Assembly (NCBI GenBank): GCA_004194705.1
Contig: SADC01001291.1
Location: forward strand, 806,001-870,000
Reading direction: 5' to 3'
DNA: 64,000 nucleotides
From: Ditylenchus dipsaci
Taxonomy: Eukaryota; Nematoda; Chromadorea; Rhabditida; Anguinidae
Positions 44,891-55,420 of this stretch are shown in pieces. Position 1 is the stretch's first letter, and the number at the start of each line of letters is the position of its first letter. Under the pieces are notes generated by a model. That model had not been told where the DNA came from. It ran no database searches and saw nothing but the letters and a program-made list of their open reading frames with translations. A program made the translations under genes and the position numbers.

Positions 44891-46864
44891 TAATGGATCC
44901 ATATTGTCTAGCTTTACTGCATTTTTGTATTCTGGTTCTATTAATTGTTAACGTGATTGTTGTATGCAATAAGTATTTTCGTTAGATATAAATTTCAATG
45001 TCTTCAAGCATTTGGAGCCCGTGAGTTTGAAATTGGCTGCCTTTTTACTGCTTTCTTGGTCCTACTACTGATTTACGTCTTTTTGCAGCTAATTCACGTT
45101 TTCATAGCCGATTCAAAAAAAGAAATAAATTAGCTGCAAAAAAACGTGAATCAGCTGAAAAAAGGTCTGCCCACTTAAAGGGGCATCTCGCCGCCTATGG
45201 GAATATTTTGAAAGGCGGGTATCAGTGAAATTCGAACGAAAATTAAAATGTCGCACTCTAGTCAAAGTCAAGGAAAAACATTACTTCCAATGGGAATCGA
45301 ACCGATTACCGACCTTCCCACTACACCAGGGGTGCGCAAAGATCAGATCAGTTCAGATCAAATCAGATCAGATCGCCGAAGATCAGATCAGATCAAGATC
45401 AGATCGGCATAATATACTTTTTTCCTTAATTTAGTCAAATTTCACACTCTAAGTCAAAATTTTACGGCGAAACGTATTTTACACAGATTTGAAAAAAGAT
45501 CAGATAGACTTAGATCAGATCAGTTCAGATCGGGTCAAATTAGTTCAGATCGGGTCAGATCGGGTCAGATCGGCATATATTTTTTTTCTTTAATTTTGTC
45601 AAATTTCACACTTTAAGTCAAAATTTCACGGCGAAACGTATTTTACCCTCAAAAAGTGAGATTCATTATGTTTTCTAACTATATATATATATAGTTACAA
45701 TTTTTGTCTTTGGATTTTTAGTACCCTTTATTTTTTCTCAAAATTTAATTTCTTTTTTATTTATCTGTTTAGAAAAATTTAACACCAGAAAGGCCGATTG
45801 TGACTTTTGTTGATTCTGGTGCAGAATTTCACGGTGAACACGATGGCGCGGGTCCTTTTTGCTTCAATCATTGATGAAGTAGGTGTAAAAGGGTCCGGGA
45901 GGTAACACATTGTTCAGGGTCAAAATCCATCCATAAATCAACACTTGTTTGTTGGAGTAGCGATTTTCAAAACGCTCCATTCTTACTTTCTACAAGCGAA
46001 AAACTTTGTGCAGAGATAAAATATAGCTGAATAATCAAACAAAAACAAAGAGCAGAATGTCACTGTCATTTTGGCTTTGAATGCAACTATAGTTCATTGT
46101 CAAGTTATGACAAAATGTGCAAAATGAATATATAAGTTGTGACACAAATTTTTTATAACTTTTTCGGCTGGAAAAACTTTTGATTCTGACACTGGATTCG
46201 TGTTCAGCGTGGTCCTCATTAAATAAAACTTCTTTCAAAATTTCAGAGTCCCGTCAAATTTTGATTTCCGCTCAAGACAATAAACATTGAAATTTTAAAT
46301 TCAAATGTGTGTTGTCTTGAACGGAATTCAAAATTTGACAGTGACTCTGGGATTTTAAAAGAAGCTTTATTTTATGAAGACCACGCTGAACACGAATCCA
46401 GTGCCAGAATCGAAAGTTTTTCTAGTCGAAAAAAATCTATCGACAAAAATTGTAATTAAATATGTAGTTAAAAACACAATAAAACTTTCTTTTCGACTGT
46501 AAAATACGTTTCGCCGTAAAATTTTGAAAAAAAAGTGAAATTTGACAAAGTTAAAGAAAAAAATATATGCCGATCTAAGCCGATCTGACCCGATCTGAAC
46601 TGATCTGATCTCAATCGATCTGATCTTTTCGCAACTCTGTGTAAATACGTTTCGCCGTAAAATTTTGACTTAGAGTGTGAAATTTGACTAAATTAAGGAA
46701 AAAAGTATATTATGCCGATCTGATCTTGATCTGATCTGATCTTGATCTGATCTGATCTTCGGCGATCTGATCTGATCTGAACTGATCTGATCTTTGCCCA
46801 CCTCTGCTATCTGCCTTTTATCTGCTAATTAGCTCTTGGCGCTGTAAATGATGTGACTTATTTA

Positions 46865-47527
46865 GGTGATTGTCGATCATAGAGGGATATTCACCAACGT
46901 TGTTGCCAAGTGGCCTGGATCGACTCACGACGCCTTTATCATGCGTAACTCTAATGTCTGGGACGAGTACGAAGGTGGTCAATTACGAGGCATCATTCTT
47001 GGAGACAGTGGATACGCGCTTCGTCCGTGGCTCATGACTCCATTTGCTGCAACATCAACTCCTTCACAAAGACGGTTAGTTTTAGTGCGTGGACGTTTCG
47101 CCTGGCAAATTCTTACGGTTTACGAAACTACTTTATTCAAATGAATAAAGTAGGCGAAACGTCCCTTTACCTTAGTTTTTCCTCACCTTCGTTGCATGTT
47201 TTGTAAACAGTGGTTTTCAGATACAATTCTTCTCTCTGCAAGACACGGGTGCTCGTCGAACAAGTGATTGGCCGCTGGAAGCGTCGGTTTCATTCATTGC
47301 ATGGGGAGCTTCGGATTGCTATGGAGCGGGTGCCTCAGTTCATCGTCGCCGCTGCCGTGCTACACAACATTTGCCGCCTTCGAGGAGTGTCCGATGAAAA
47401 CGACGAGGAAATGAATGATGATCAGCCGCCGAGGAGGGTCTGTGCATGCAATCTCTGCCTATTGCAAAGAATGAACACGGGATCGAATATGAGAAATTCT
47501 ATCGTAAATCGTTACTTTGTCCGTTGA
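46865..47527 (+). pseudogene. Harbinger (HARBI1-like) transposase, C-terminal two-thirds
   Basis: After an acceptor TGACTTATTTAG, the frame reads VIVDHRGIFTNVVAKWPGST then HDAFIMRNS, GIILGDSGYALRPWLMTPF. It splices (donor at 47074, acceptor TTTTCAG at 47220) in phase to RYNSSLCKTRVLVEQVIGRW and AAAVLHNICRLRG, and ends at TGA 47525-47527. Catalytic blocks for the second Asp (GDSGY) and Glu (VEQVIG) are intact. The N-terminal exon with the first Asp is not found in the 1.5 kb of repeat upstream. The 142-bp intron contains a small hairpin (47090-47163, GGACGTTTCGCC...GGCGAAACGTCC). It lacks its own Harbinger ends. Confidence 0.85.
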
Positions 47528-47639
47528 AGTGTGCTTCGCACTGTTGTGTTGTTGAATAAATCGTTTGGTGCCGAAGCAGTTGTATTTGCATGTATTTGTA
47601 AAAGTTGAAGGTAGAAATACAGCTATGGGTAAAAGGTTA

Positions 47640-47870
47640 AGGTAATGGTAAAAGTTACAGGTAATGGTAAAAGGTAGAGGTAAAGGTAGGGGTAAAAATT
47701 GAAGGTAGAGGTAAGGGTAGAGGTAGGGTAAAAGGTAGTGGTAAGGGTAAGGGTAGAGGTAAGGGTAAAAGTTAAAGATAAAAAAAACGTAGAGGTAGGG
47801 GTAAAAGCTAGAGGTAAGAGTAAAAGTTAGAGGTGAGGGTAAAAGGTAGAGATAAGGGTAATCTTTATTA
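47640..47870. repeat. GGTAAARGG minisatellite
   Basis: An irregular run of GGTAGAGGTAAGGGTAAAAG-like units. Although telomere-like in being GGTA-rich, the unit length and order vary and it is embedded within the composite element. Confidence 0.75.
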
Positions 47871-47918
47871 ATACGGGCCCTCATCTTCGCCCACCTCTGC
47901 ACTACACTGCCTCGTTAC

Positions 47919-48545
47919 GGTGTACGGTCAGCTCGCCACGGTCAGATCGTCACGCTTTTCAAAGTGGTCAGTTCGCCACGGTCAGTTCGCCACGCCTTTT
48001 TTCCAGTTATTAGCACCTAAGCACAGTTTGACGGTAATTACTGTGAAATACCGTTTTGTAAAGTGTTTTTGAGTTTTGGTAATTACGCTCGTCATGCAAA
48101 AAGAGTTTTTTGTACATGTTCGCAGATATTCTTTGTAACTGGATACCCCAAAAGATGGAATTTGAACATAGTTTTGTTAACTGGGGCCTACCGCATAAAG
48201 AAGCACTGGTATGCATACATTTTTATGCATCCAGAGTTACTTTCGAGTGATTTGTTTCTAAAGTATGTGGGTGTGCGCATCTCAACTCCAAGACCCCAAT
48301 CCCCTTGCGCCCCGAAGCGTTTTAATGTTAGTAAGTGAGTGCGCGCACTCACTTACCTTAGACATGATTCCGAGCAAGACTCAAAAATGCATGAAGAGAC
48401 TCTTTTTGCCCAGCTCCAGTGACCAAAACGGGGTAGAATACCGTAATTTGCCTTGGTCCCCAAGGCAAAAAGTCAAGCTTTGGTCAAAAAAATTTTTTAG
48501 AAAAAGCGTGGCGAACTGACCGCGTGTCGAACTGACCTGTCTCCC
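47919..48545. mobile_element. hAT-like element with GGTCAGTTCGCCACG arrays, TSD CTCGTTAC
   Basis: The duplication is CTCGTTAC (47911-47918) and TTCGTTAC (48546-48553), matching at 7 of 8 bases. GGTCAGTTCGCCACG units at the left are mirrored by CGTGTCGAACTGACC at the right. The interior (48130-48350) is shared with 54100-54300. Confidence 0.7.
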
Positions 48546-48654
48546 TTCGTTACCACTGAGCCACCGACGCTATTTATAGGTGACAGTGTGTTTCATTACT
48601 TATCACAGAAGTTGGCTAAACAAATTCGCATTTCAAATAATTCTTTTTTTAATC

Positions 48655-48713
48655 GACCTGGTACCCGCCTTTCGAAATATTCCCATCGGCGGCGAGCATG
48701 CCCCTTTAAATAA
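48655..48713 (+). repeat. SINE 3'-part fragment
   Basis: GGTACCCGCCTTTCGAAATA and GGCGGCGAGCATGCCCCTTT match the tail of the SINE at 45175, in the opposite orientation. Confidence 0.6.
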
Positions 48714-48977
48714 GCAAAAAAAAACACTTGTTAGACCCGTCCTCGAGATGCCTTTTCAAATGTATTTTTAAAATGCCGCTTTATTGGCATAAAAATAGCA
48801 AATACCAAATTGAACGCAAAAAATATATTTGCATGTGAATCGGGGCTAGACACAGGCCGGATACCGGGCCAAACCCCACGGCTGGCCGAGCCTAAAAACC
48901 TCCGGACCGACCCGGTTCGACCTGGGCTATCTTTTTTAGCAAAATAATTTCAAGGATCATTCGATAATTCTTGCAGT

Positions 48978-49193
48978 TATTTTTCAATTTACTTCTAGCG
49001 AAGGTCTTTTGTCAGTAAAACTGTTCAGAATTGCCATTTTTTATATAAATCCTCTGTTATGCCAGTGCACTTTTCAAACACTTTTGCCAAAAGGGTTTTA
49101 AAACACTTTTTAGGTTTTTATAACTCGATTTTTTAAAACGGAAAGCTCAGCCAAACTGTGATGAGAAAACACTTTTTCAGTATTCTTTCTCTA
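48978..49193 (+). promoter_or_regulatory. GPN2 upstream region, duplicated downstream
   Basis: This 215-bp stretch directly upstream of the GPN2 start includes a CTTTTTCAG acceptor at about 49172-49181, so a 5'UTR intron is likely. Most of it is repeated at 52014-52166 and 52341-52505. Core promoter motifs could not be identified. Confidence 0.5.
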
Positions 49194-50805
49194 ATGGCCT
49201 ACTACGGACAGTTGGTTATCGGGGCTCCTGGTGCTGGTAAGACGACTTATTGCGCTGGACTTATGCAGCTTCTCAAACAACTCAAACGACCAGCCGTGTG
49301 CATAAATTTGGATCCTGCTAATGACCTGCTACCATTTCAAGCCGATATTGATATTCGCGAGCTCATAACTGTAGAAGATGTCATGCAAAAGCTGGAGCTT
49401 GGACCGAATGGTGCCTTGCGCTACTGTATGCAGACTTTGTCCAAAAACATAGAATGGTATGTCTTTAACATCTTTCAGCGGATCAACAGTTAACAGAAAG
49501 GACTTTTCAGGCTCAAAAACCGGTTGAAAAAGTATCCCGATCGCTATCTCGTAATCGACATGCCCGGACAATTGGAGCTCTACAACAGTGACGATTCAAT
49601 CACCAATGTCATCCAGCAGTTCAACAGATGGCAATGGAGGATCTGTGCGATTCACCTAAGTGATGCTTTGTATGCTTCTGACCCTGGAAAGGTAGGATAG
49701 TTTACTTTTTTGAGTATAGCTGTAAACCATCTCTGAGAAAGGTTATGACGATGAAAGTATTCGAATATTATGATATAATTTTTCTCGTTTTGATGTTAAA
49801 AGTTTAAACTTAAAACTCCCTTCCGCGTCCAATAAGGTTCTGTTTTCTTGATGTAAAAGTATTTTTCAAAAATATGCCTTTCAATAGAGTTTTGAAATTT
49901 TGAGTCTAAAAATTTTGTTATTACAAAAGTAAGCTGCCAAATCAGAATTCTTGTAATTTTTGGTATTAGACTTGAAACTGGCAAAAAGTTGAAAAATTGG
50001 GGTGAAAAATGTAGGGCCCAGTTGGGGAACGAAGTTTTCGGGGGTCTTTAAATAGAGACCACCAGGGTGGTATCCTCAGCCGACTGACTTCAGCCGGCTG
50101 AGTTTAAACTCAGCCGGCTTACATCAGCCAGCTGAGGCTGACGTCCGAGTGAAAATTTTGAACCCGACTGATGTAATCGTTGAGTATACCGCCCTGGAGA
50201 CTACTTGGTTTAAAGCTCTCACGCTATGTACACAATGACCCGTTTTTCGTCCGCATCCGCACTTCAAAGCACAGCATAGAAAAAGCGATGAAATATGCTT
50301 TCGTATATGCATTTGATGTGGTCCGCAGTGTAGTCCGCAATGCGGCCGCATTGTGTACGTAGCGTCATAAATTTTTTGTTTTTTTTTCAGTTTATCTCGG
50401 TGGTCCTATGTGCTCTTTCTATTATGGTCAATTTGGAAGTGGCTCAAATCAATGTTCTTTCGAAAGTGGATTTGGTGCCGGCTGACGTCCCTTTAACATG
50501 GAATTTTTCGAACAGCTACCAGATTTGAAGCAAGTTGCCAGACTGTTAGATGTGAGATGAGAATCGTTTACTTATCCTTCATTTAACTTGTAGAGTCTTT
50601 GTTCCAGGACCACCCTGCTTTGTCTAAATACAAAAAGATGAACGAAGAGCTGTGTGATGTGATCGAGAGCTACAGCTTAGTCAATTTCGTTTTACTTGAT
50701 GTGTCCAGTAAAGAGAAAATGATCAACCTTATGAAGATGGCTGATAACGCCAATGGTTTCAGCATAGCGGATGTAAGTGATCTTAGAGATATAGTTCTTC
50801 AGTAA
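49194..50805 (+). CDS. GPN2: GPN-loop GTPase 2, with a 1-nt frameshift
   Basis: Four exons: 49194-49456, 49511-49691, 50391-50551, 50608-50805. The first ATG after the acceptor gives MAYYGQLVIGAPGAGKTTYC, the Walker A loop at the N-terminus as in all GPN proteins. Later blocks are the GPN loop (LELGPNGALRY), the G3 motif (VIDMPGQLELY) and the G4 motif (INVLSKVDLV). The C-terminus continues MEFFEQLPDLKQVARLLD, SYSLVNFVLLDV and MADNANGFS. GPN2 with GPN1/3 helps assemble and import RNA polymerase II. In exon 3, between VDLV and FNMEFF (about 50480-50494), the frame slips by one base with no room for an intron. Everything else is intact, so a base is probably missing. Intron 2 (699 bp) carries CAGCCGGCTGA palindromes near 50090. 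Confidence 0.9.
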
Positions 50806-50853
50806 AAGCTGTACTCTTCACACTTGCTGTAATTTATTTGTTGAATTTGTCAA

Positions 50854-50859
50854 AATAAA
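50854..50859 (+). terminator. polyadenylation signal AATAAA, GPN2
   Basis: Canonical hexamer 49 bp after the stop. Confidence 0.7.
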
Positions 50860-50879
50860 TTGGATTTAATCTTGCAATG

Positions 50880-51612
50880 GAGATGGGTGATTTCCGTAAA
50901 TTTATTTAGCTCAATGATTTTTGTGGTTGCTTTGCCCCTCATTGCCTTTTTTGGAATGACCAGTTAAAAAAATTATTTTCCATTTTTATTATTTGTTAAG
51001 GATAAAGTATTTTTATAACTGTAGATTGCTTCTAGCTCTGGAATAGCAGCATTTCAAAATTAAACACTGTCAAATTTCCAATTCCACTCAAGACAATAAA
51101 TAATTGAAAAATTGGATACTGAATTGAACGATATGCAAAATGCCACCTTTCGGCAATGAAGTGTAATTGATGAAGCTTCCCAGAAAAAAAAGGAAAATAG
51201 TAATACAACTTCTTTAATTCCGTGGAAAATTTATAAAAGTAAGGGGTTATAAAAACCCTTCTTTCAATCGATTTAATAATCTACGAAATTTCTAATTTTC
51301 TCTTGTATTTCTACCTTTCTTTTATTAAAAACTTGAAAGTGAAGTCAGATCTGGTTTTTGCCTACAATTTACCTTTGTTGTGAAACGGTAATTTACCGGT
51401 AAAAGCTTTTATAGGTAATTAAACAACCATGCTTTTTACCAAGTAAGAATTCCTTATCAAATTATATAGAAATTTAGGCACTTGTGCAGTTCGGGGGCCA
51501 TCATCTTTATTAACTGTGAACACTTAAGCCTCGTGTCCAATGACTGAGAGGAAATGTTTTTTACGCGGGAAGGCTGTAAATTTTATTTTGTTTTTTTTGT
51601 TTGTCTTTTACA
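50880..51612. other. no gene seen
   Basis: AT-rich spacer. Segments such as GGTAATTTACCGGTAAAAGC (about 51390) are locally palindromic. Nothing coding. Confidence 0.5.
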
Positions 51613-51616
51613 GTTA

Positions 51617-52006
51617 CCGTATTTCCTCTAATAAGGCGGCCTGCTCTAAAAAGGCGGCCCGCTCTAATAAGGCGGCCCTCAGGAGGGAGGTTGAAAAATA
51701 AGGCGGCCTGCTCTAATAAGGCGGCCCCTAAAAATTTTATTTATATTCAAAATTGTTTTAAATGCGCCGAATCCTAATTTTATTACTTTTTGATTGGAAT
51801 TGGTCACATCCTAGTCTATGATTGTTTATCATTCATTGTTATGATTGTTGTTATTACCTCTTAGTTCAAAATTTGTTGTTAGAGAATTTAAATAAATTTT
51901 GATGAAAGGATGTTTGAAATATAAGGCGGCCTGCTCTAAAAGGCGGCCCGCTCTAATAAGGCGGCCTGCTGGATGGAGGCCGGCCCCCTTTATAGAGGAA
52001 ATACGG
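51617..52006. mobile_element. pogo-type MITE, TA target
   Basis: CCGTATTTCCTCTAATAAGG and its inverted end, flanked by TA (51615-51616, 52007-52008). Subterminal units GGCGGCCTGCTCTAATAA repeat on the left (51640-51725) and reappear before the right end. Confidence 0.82.
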
Positions 52007-52013
52007 TATTTTC

Positions 52014-52166
52014 AATTTACTTCTAGCGAAAGTCTTTTGTCAGTAAAACTGTTCAGAATTGCTATTTTTTATATAAATCCTCTGTTATGCCAGTGCACTT
52101 TTTCAAACACTTTTGCCAAAAGGGTTTTAAAACACTTTTCTGGTTTTTATAACTCGATTTTTTAAA
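52014..52166 (+). repeat. duplicate of GPN2 upstream sequence, copy 1
   Basis: From CAATTTACTTCTAGCGAAAG to TTATAACTCGATTTTTTAAA it matches 48983-49137 with few differences. It begins right after the pogo-type MITE. Confidence 0.8.
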
Positions 52167-52340
52167 TTCTTTTGTCAGTTCTTTAATTCTTTTTATTTAT
52201 TTTTGTCAGTTCTTTAATTCTTTTTATTTATTTTTATTTATTTAATTCTTTTTATTCTTTTGTCAGTAAAACTGTTTTTTTTGTCAGTTCTTTAATTCTT
52301 TTTTATTTATTTTTATTTATTTAATTCTTTTTATTCTTTT

Positions 52341-52505
52341 GTCAGTAAAACTGTTCAGAATTGCTATTTTTATATAAATCCTCTGTTATGCCAGTGCACT
52401 TTTTCAAACACTTTTGCCAAAAGGGTTTTAAAACACTTTTCTGGTTTTTATAACTCGATTTTTTAAAACAGAAAGCTCAGCCAAACTGTGATGAGAAAAC
52501 ACTTT
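52341..52505 (+). repeat. duplicate of GPN2 upstream sequence, copy 2
   Basis: Extends further than copy 1, through GCTCAGCCAAACTGTGATGAG to AAAACACTTTTT, reaching the sequence just before the GPN2 acceptor. Between the copies are tandem TCTTTTTATTTATTTT units (52170-52340). Confidence 0.8.
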
Positions 52506-52540
52506 TTGTTTTTGTTTGTTTTTTTTAATTTTTTCTTGTG

Positions 52541-52781
52541 GTCACATTTTGTAGCTAAGATTCAGGGCTACCCAATAAAAAAATTTCCAGCCACAAATCT
52601 CTGAAAAAACTCTGATAAAAATGCGTTTCCTCTCACTCTGCCATTCACTCTAATGACTGAAAGGCAGAGTGAAAGGTAGAGTAAGAGGAAACGCATTTTT
52701 ATCAGAGTTTTTCAGAGATTTGTGGCTGGAAAAATTTTTATTGGGTAGCCCTGAATCTTAGCTACAAAATGTGACCAAAAG
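52541..52781. repeat. palindromic MITE, 240 bp
   Basis: GGTCACATTTTGTAGCTAAG and its reverse complement bound an element whose arms are about 110 bp and nearly identical; the centre is CTCTAATGACTG. Confidence 0.75.
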
Positions 52782-52999
52782 AAAAAGAAATTTATGAACA
52801 AAAAAGGTTTACAGCCCTCCCCGCGTTAAAAAAACATGGAATTTCCTCTCAGTCATTGGACACGAGGCTTTATAAATAGTCAAATTTCGGTAAGGAACTT
52901 TTTTTCAAAAACTTAACTTTTTGTAAGGTAAACTTTAGAAAACAACTTTCTTATCGTTTATAGCGTATAAAAATTACTTAGGAGACTCGAAAATACTTT

Positions 53000-53714
53000 T
53001 CACAGTTAATAATAAAAAGGGACCCCCTAAGTGCGCAAGTGCCGAAATTTATAGAAATAGATTCGAATAAACAGGTTCTAAGAACCTTGGCGTAAATTTA
53101 AAAAAACTAAAAAATTGGCAAGATGTCATTTCGTTAAAAAAATCATCCGAAAAGATTAAAAGCTTTGTTTTTATTTGAAACCTTTCAGCGGAATGCCAAT
53201 TTTTACTTTTTGCATTCACATTTTCAAATAAAAGTTTTTGTGATTTCACGGCTCTCTCCTGTTCCAGCCAAAATCGTTATAGCCAAAAATATTTATTATC
53301 CAGAACGGTTACATCTCTATTTTTTTGGCGTATCTACTTGTTCACTTGCTATAAAAAAAAATTATTCTGGCTTTCACTGTTATTTAGATAGTCAGTTAAA
53401 TCTGTAGGTTTCTTTTGTTACTACCATAAAAAAATTAGAGATGTAATTGTTTTGGCTGTGAGGGTTTTTAGCTATAATAATTTTGGCTATAACAGGAGAG
53501 AGCCGATTTCAAGCAGTATGCCTTGATCATTTTCTGATAAAGTAATTGCAGTCAATTTTTATTATGGATCATCTCGATGTAGACCGGTCTGAACTAAGAT
53601 ATCCTTCCAGCCCACGGTAATAGTATTAACTGTTTCAAAATTCATTGTCTGTATAAGTTTTCCTTTAAAACTTTACTTTTTTTGTAAAACGGTAATTTGC
53701 GGCCTTTTATACTA
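53000..53714. other. no gene; inverted repeat 53249-53505
   Basis: GGCTCTCTCCTGTTCCAGCC and GGCTATAACAGGAGAGAGCC form the ends of a foldback of about 257 bp. The rest is AT-rich with no coding support. Confidence 0.55.
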
Positions 53715-53722
53715 TTTTTCTC

Positions 53723-54673
53723 GGCTGGAGTTTAGAATGTGACCTTTTTCTAAAAATGGTCAAAATCAGTTTTTTTTAGTTGTGTAACATTGTAAAAAAT
53801 GTTCAGCATTCATTTTTATTGTTGGGAAAGCCAATTTTTCAAAAAAAAAAAATTTTTTGTCGAAAATTGTCAAAAAACGTTATATGCTCCTTAAATATAT
53901 ATATATGCTCCGTTTTAGTTATATGCTCCGCAGTTAAAAAGGGATTATGGGCTGTATTGGGATGGGAAGGGAATAATACAGGGGCCACTTTTTTTAGCTG
54001 CTTTACCATGTTTTTCAACTCGAGCCGTGGCAAAAATAGACTCTATGTGCATTTTATGATCAAGTGTACTTCTCGGAATCATGTCTAAGGTAAGTGCGTG
54101 CGCGCATCTCTAACTCTCAAGCCCCCTGCGCCCCCTTCGGGGCGCAGGGGGCTTGGGGGCTTGGAGTTGAGATGCGCACACCCACATACCTTAGACACAA
54201 ATCACTCGAAAGCGACTCTGGATGCATGAAAAAACATGCATACCAGAGTTATTTATGCGGTAGGCCCCAGTATTCAAAACTATGTTCAACATCTTTCATT
54301 TTGCGACCGAAAAGGGTTTACCCCCTCTTCAGGCCTGGGGCTACGAGCCAGAGGCTCAGCCGTCCAAAATTTACACGACAACCATCGGGATCCAACCCGC
54401 CGATCGGTCCGATCATTTCGAGTGCTTATACTTTTACGTGCACCACAAGTGGCTGGGTTTGAAAGTGACTTTAACGCTAAGAGAATTAATACTCTTTGGT
54501 ACTTATAGCTGTTTTTGGGGGGGGGGTATAAGCCAGTAGCGCCAAATTTTTTTTTTTGAAAAATTGGCTTTCCCAACAATAAAAATGAATGCTGAGCATT
54601 TTTTACAATGTTACACAACTAAAAAACTGATTTTGACCATTTTTAGAAAAAGGTCACATTCTAAACTTTAGCC
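53723..54673. mobile_element. hAT-like element, TSD TTTTTCTC
   Basis: GGCTGGAGTTTAGAATGTGA and its inverted end lie within an exact 8-bp TTTTTCTC (53715-53722, 54674-54681). The interior (54090-54300) is related to 48130-48350 and includes a strong GC hairpin (GCCCCCTGCGCCCCCTTCGG, 54120-54160). Confidence 0.85.
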
Positions 54674-54693
54674 TTTTTCTCTTATAGAGAATA

Positions 54694-55090
54694 GGCTCAA
54701 ATCGAAAACACCCGTCAAAATCATTAAATCTCCCGTCAAATTTTTAAAAATTCTCCTTCTCAGTGTATACTTTTCAAATTTTTCATTTTTTTGCATTAGC
54801 ATGTAGCCCTGAATCTCTAGTTTCTGATAAGCTGTTTACTAACTTGATACAATTCTGAAAAACGGGAGTAAAATTGAGTTTTTCAAAACTACACCTTTTT
54901 TTAAATGAATTGTTCTCCCACTTTTCAAAATTGTATCGACCCAGTTGATAGCTTATCAAAAACAAGAGATTCAGGGCTACATGCTCATGCCAAAAAATAA
55001 AAAATATGAAAAATATACACTTAGAACGAGAAGTTTTAAAAATTTGACGGGAGATTTAATGTTTTTGACGGGTGTTTTCAGGTACAGCCT
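54694..55090. mobile_element. hAT-like foldback element, TSD AGAGAATA
   Basis: An exact 8-bp AGAGAATA (54686-54693, 55091-55098) flanks the element. Arms carry GAAAACACCCGTCAAAA and its reverse complement, and the arms stay complementary inward (TTCAGGGCTACATGC near 54970). Confidence 0.82.
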
Positions 55091-55420
55091 AGAGAATATG
55101 TAGTAAATACTATCTATATATCCGCAATAAAATGTATCTGGATTTTATTTTTAGTGTTGTTTTGGAGCCATATTTTGTCGACAATCCAGTTGTGTAATTA
55201 AAACAAAGTTTGAAAAATTAGAAGTTGGATAAGGAAGATCAATATTATCATTGAAAAATCCATACGAAAAATGGCTTACAAATTGAGTTGCTAAATTAGA
55301 AAACAAAACAATTGAAAAAAGATTCCCGTATTTTTTATTCAGCGTGAGTTATCAGAATATAAAAAAAATTAAAATGTGAAAATATGTTTAAAAGAAAATT
55401 TTGACGTATTCACAATTTAG

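Larger units (their letters stand above)
45327..47899. mobile_element. composite hAT-like element, TSD CACTACAC
   Basis: The left end CAGGGGTGCGCAAAGATCAG and right end CTTCGCCCACCTCTG (inverted: CAGAGGTGGGCGAAG) are flanked by an exact 8-bp CACTACAC (45319-45326, 47900-47907). Inside, 45327-46808 is a self-complementary MITE of AGATCAGATC repeats whose right end, CTTTGCCCACCTCTG, has no matching duplication of its own. Then follow a Harbinger transposase piece and a GGTAAAGG minisatellite. The outer ends appear to have moved as one unit. Confidence 0.75.
45175..48570 (-). repeat. tRNA-derived SINE split by two hAT-like insertions
   Basis: Pieces 48570-48554, 47918-47908 and 45326-45175, read on the minus strand and skipping the insertions, form one SINE. 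Its tRNA-like head has an A-box-like TGGCTCAGTGGTAACGAGG and B-box-like GGTTCGATTCCCA, and its tail ends CCGCCTTTCAAAATATTCCC...ATGCCCCTTTAAG. This is the most complete SINE copy in the window. Confidence 0.78.

Noticed and set aside
47640..47870. Interstitial telomere (GGTAAGG-rich)
   Set aside because: Irregular unit and order, embedded within a composite transposon; no canonical telomere hexamer run.
48063..48338. 91-codon plus-strand frame
   Set aside because: Covers the block shared with 54100-54300 in a repeat; the frame is not kept between the copies.
49158..49193. Upstream ATG for GPN2 adding 12 residues
   Set aside because: It lies before a CTTTTTCAG acceptor in sequence that is repeated downstream; GPN proteins start just before the P-loop.
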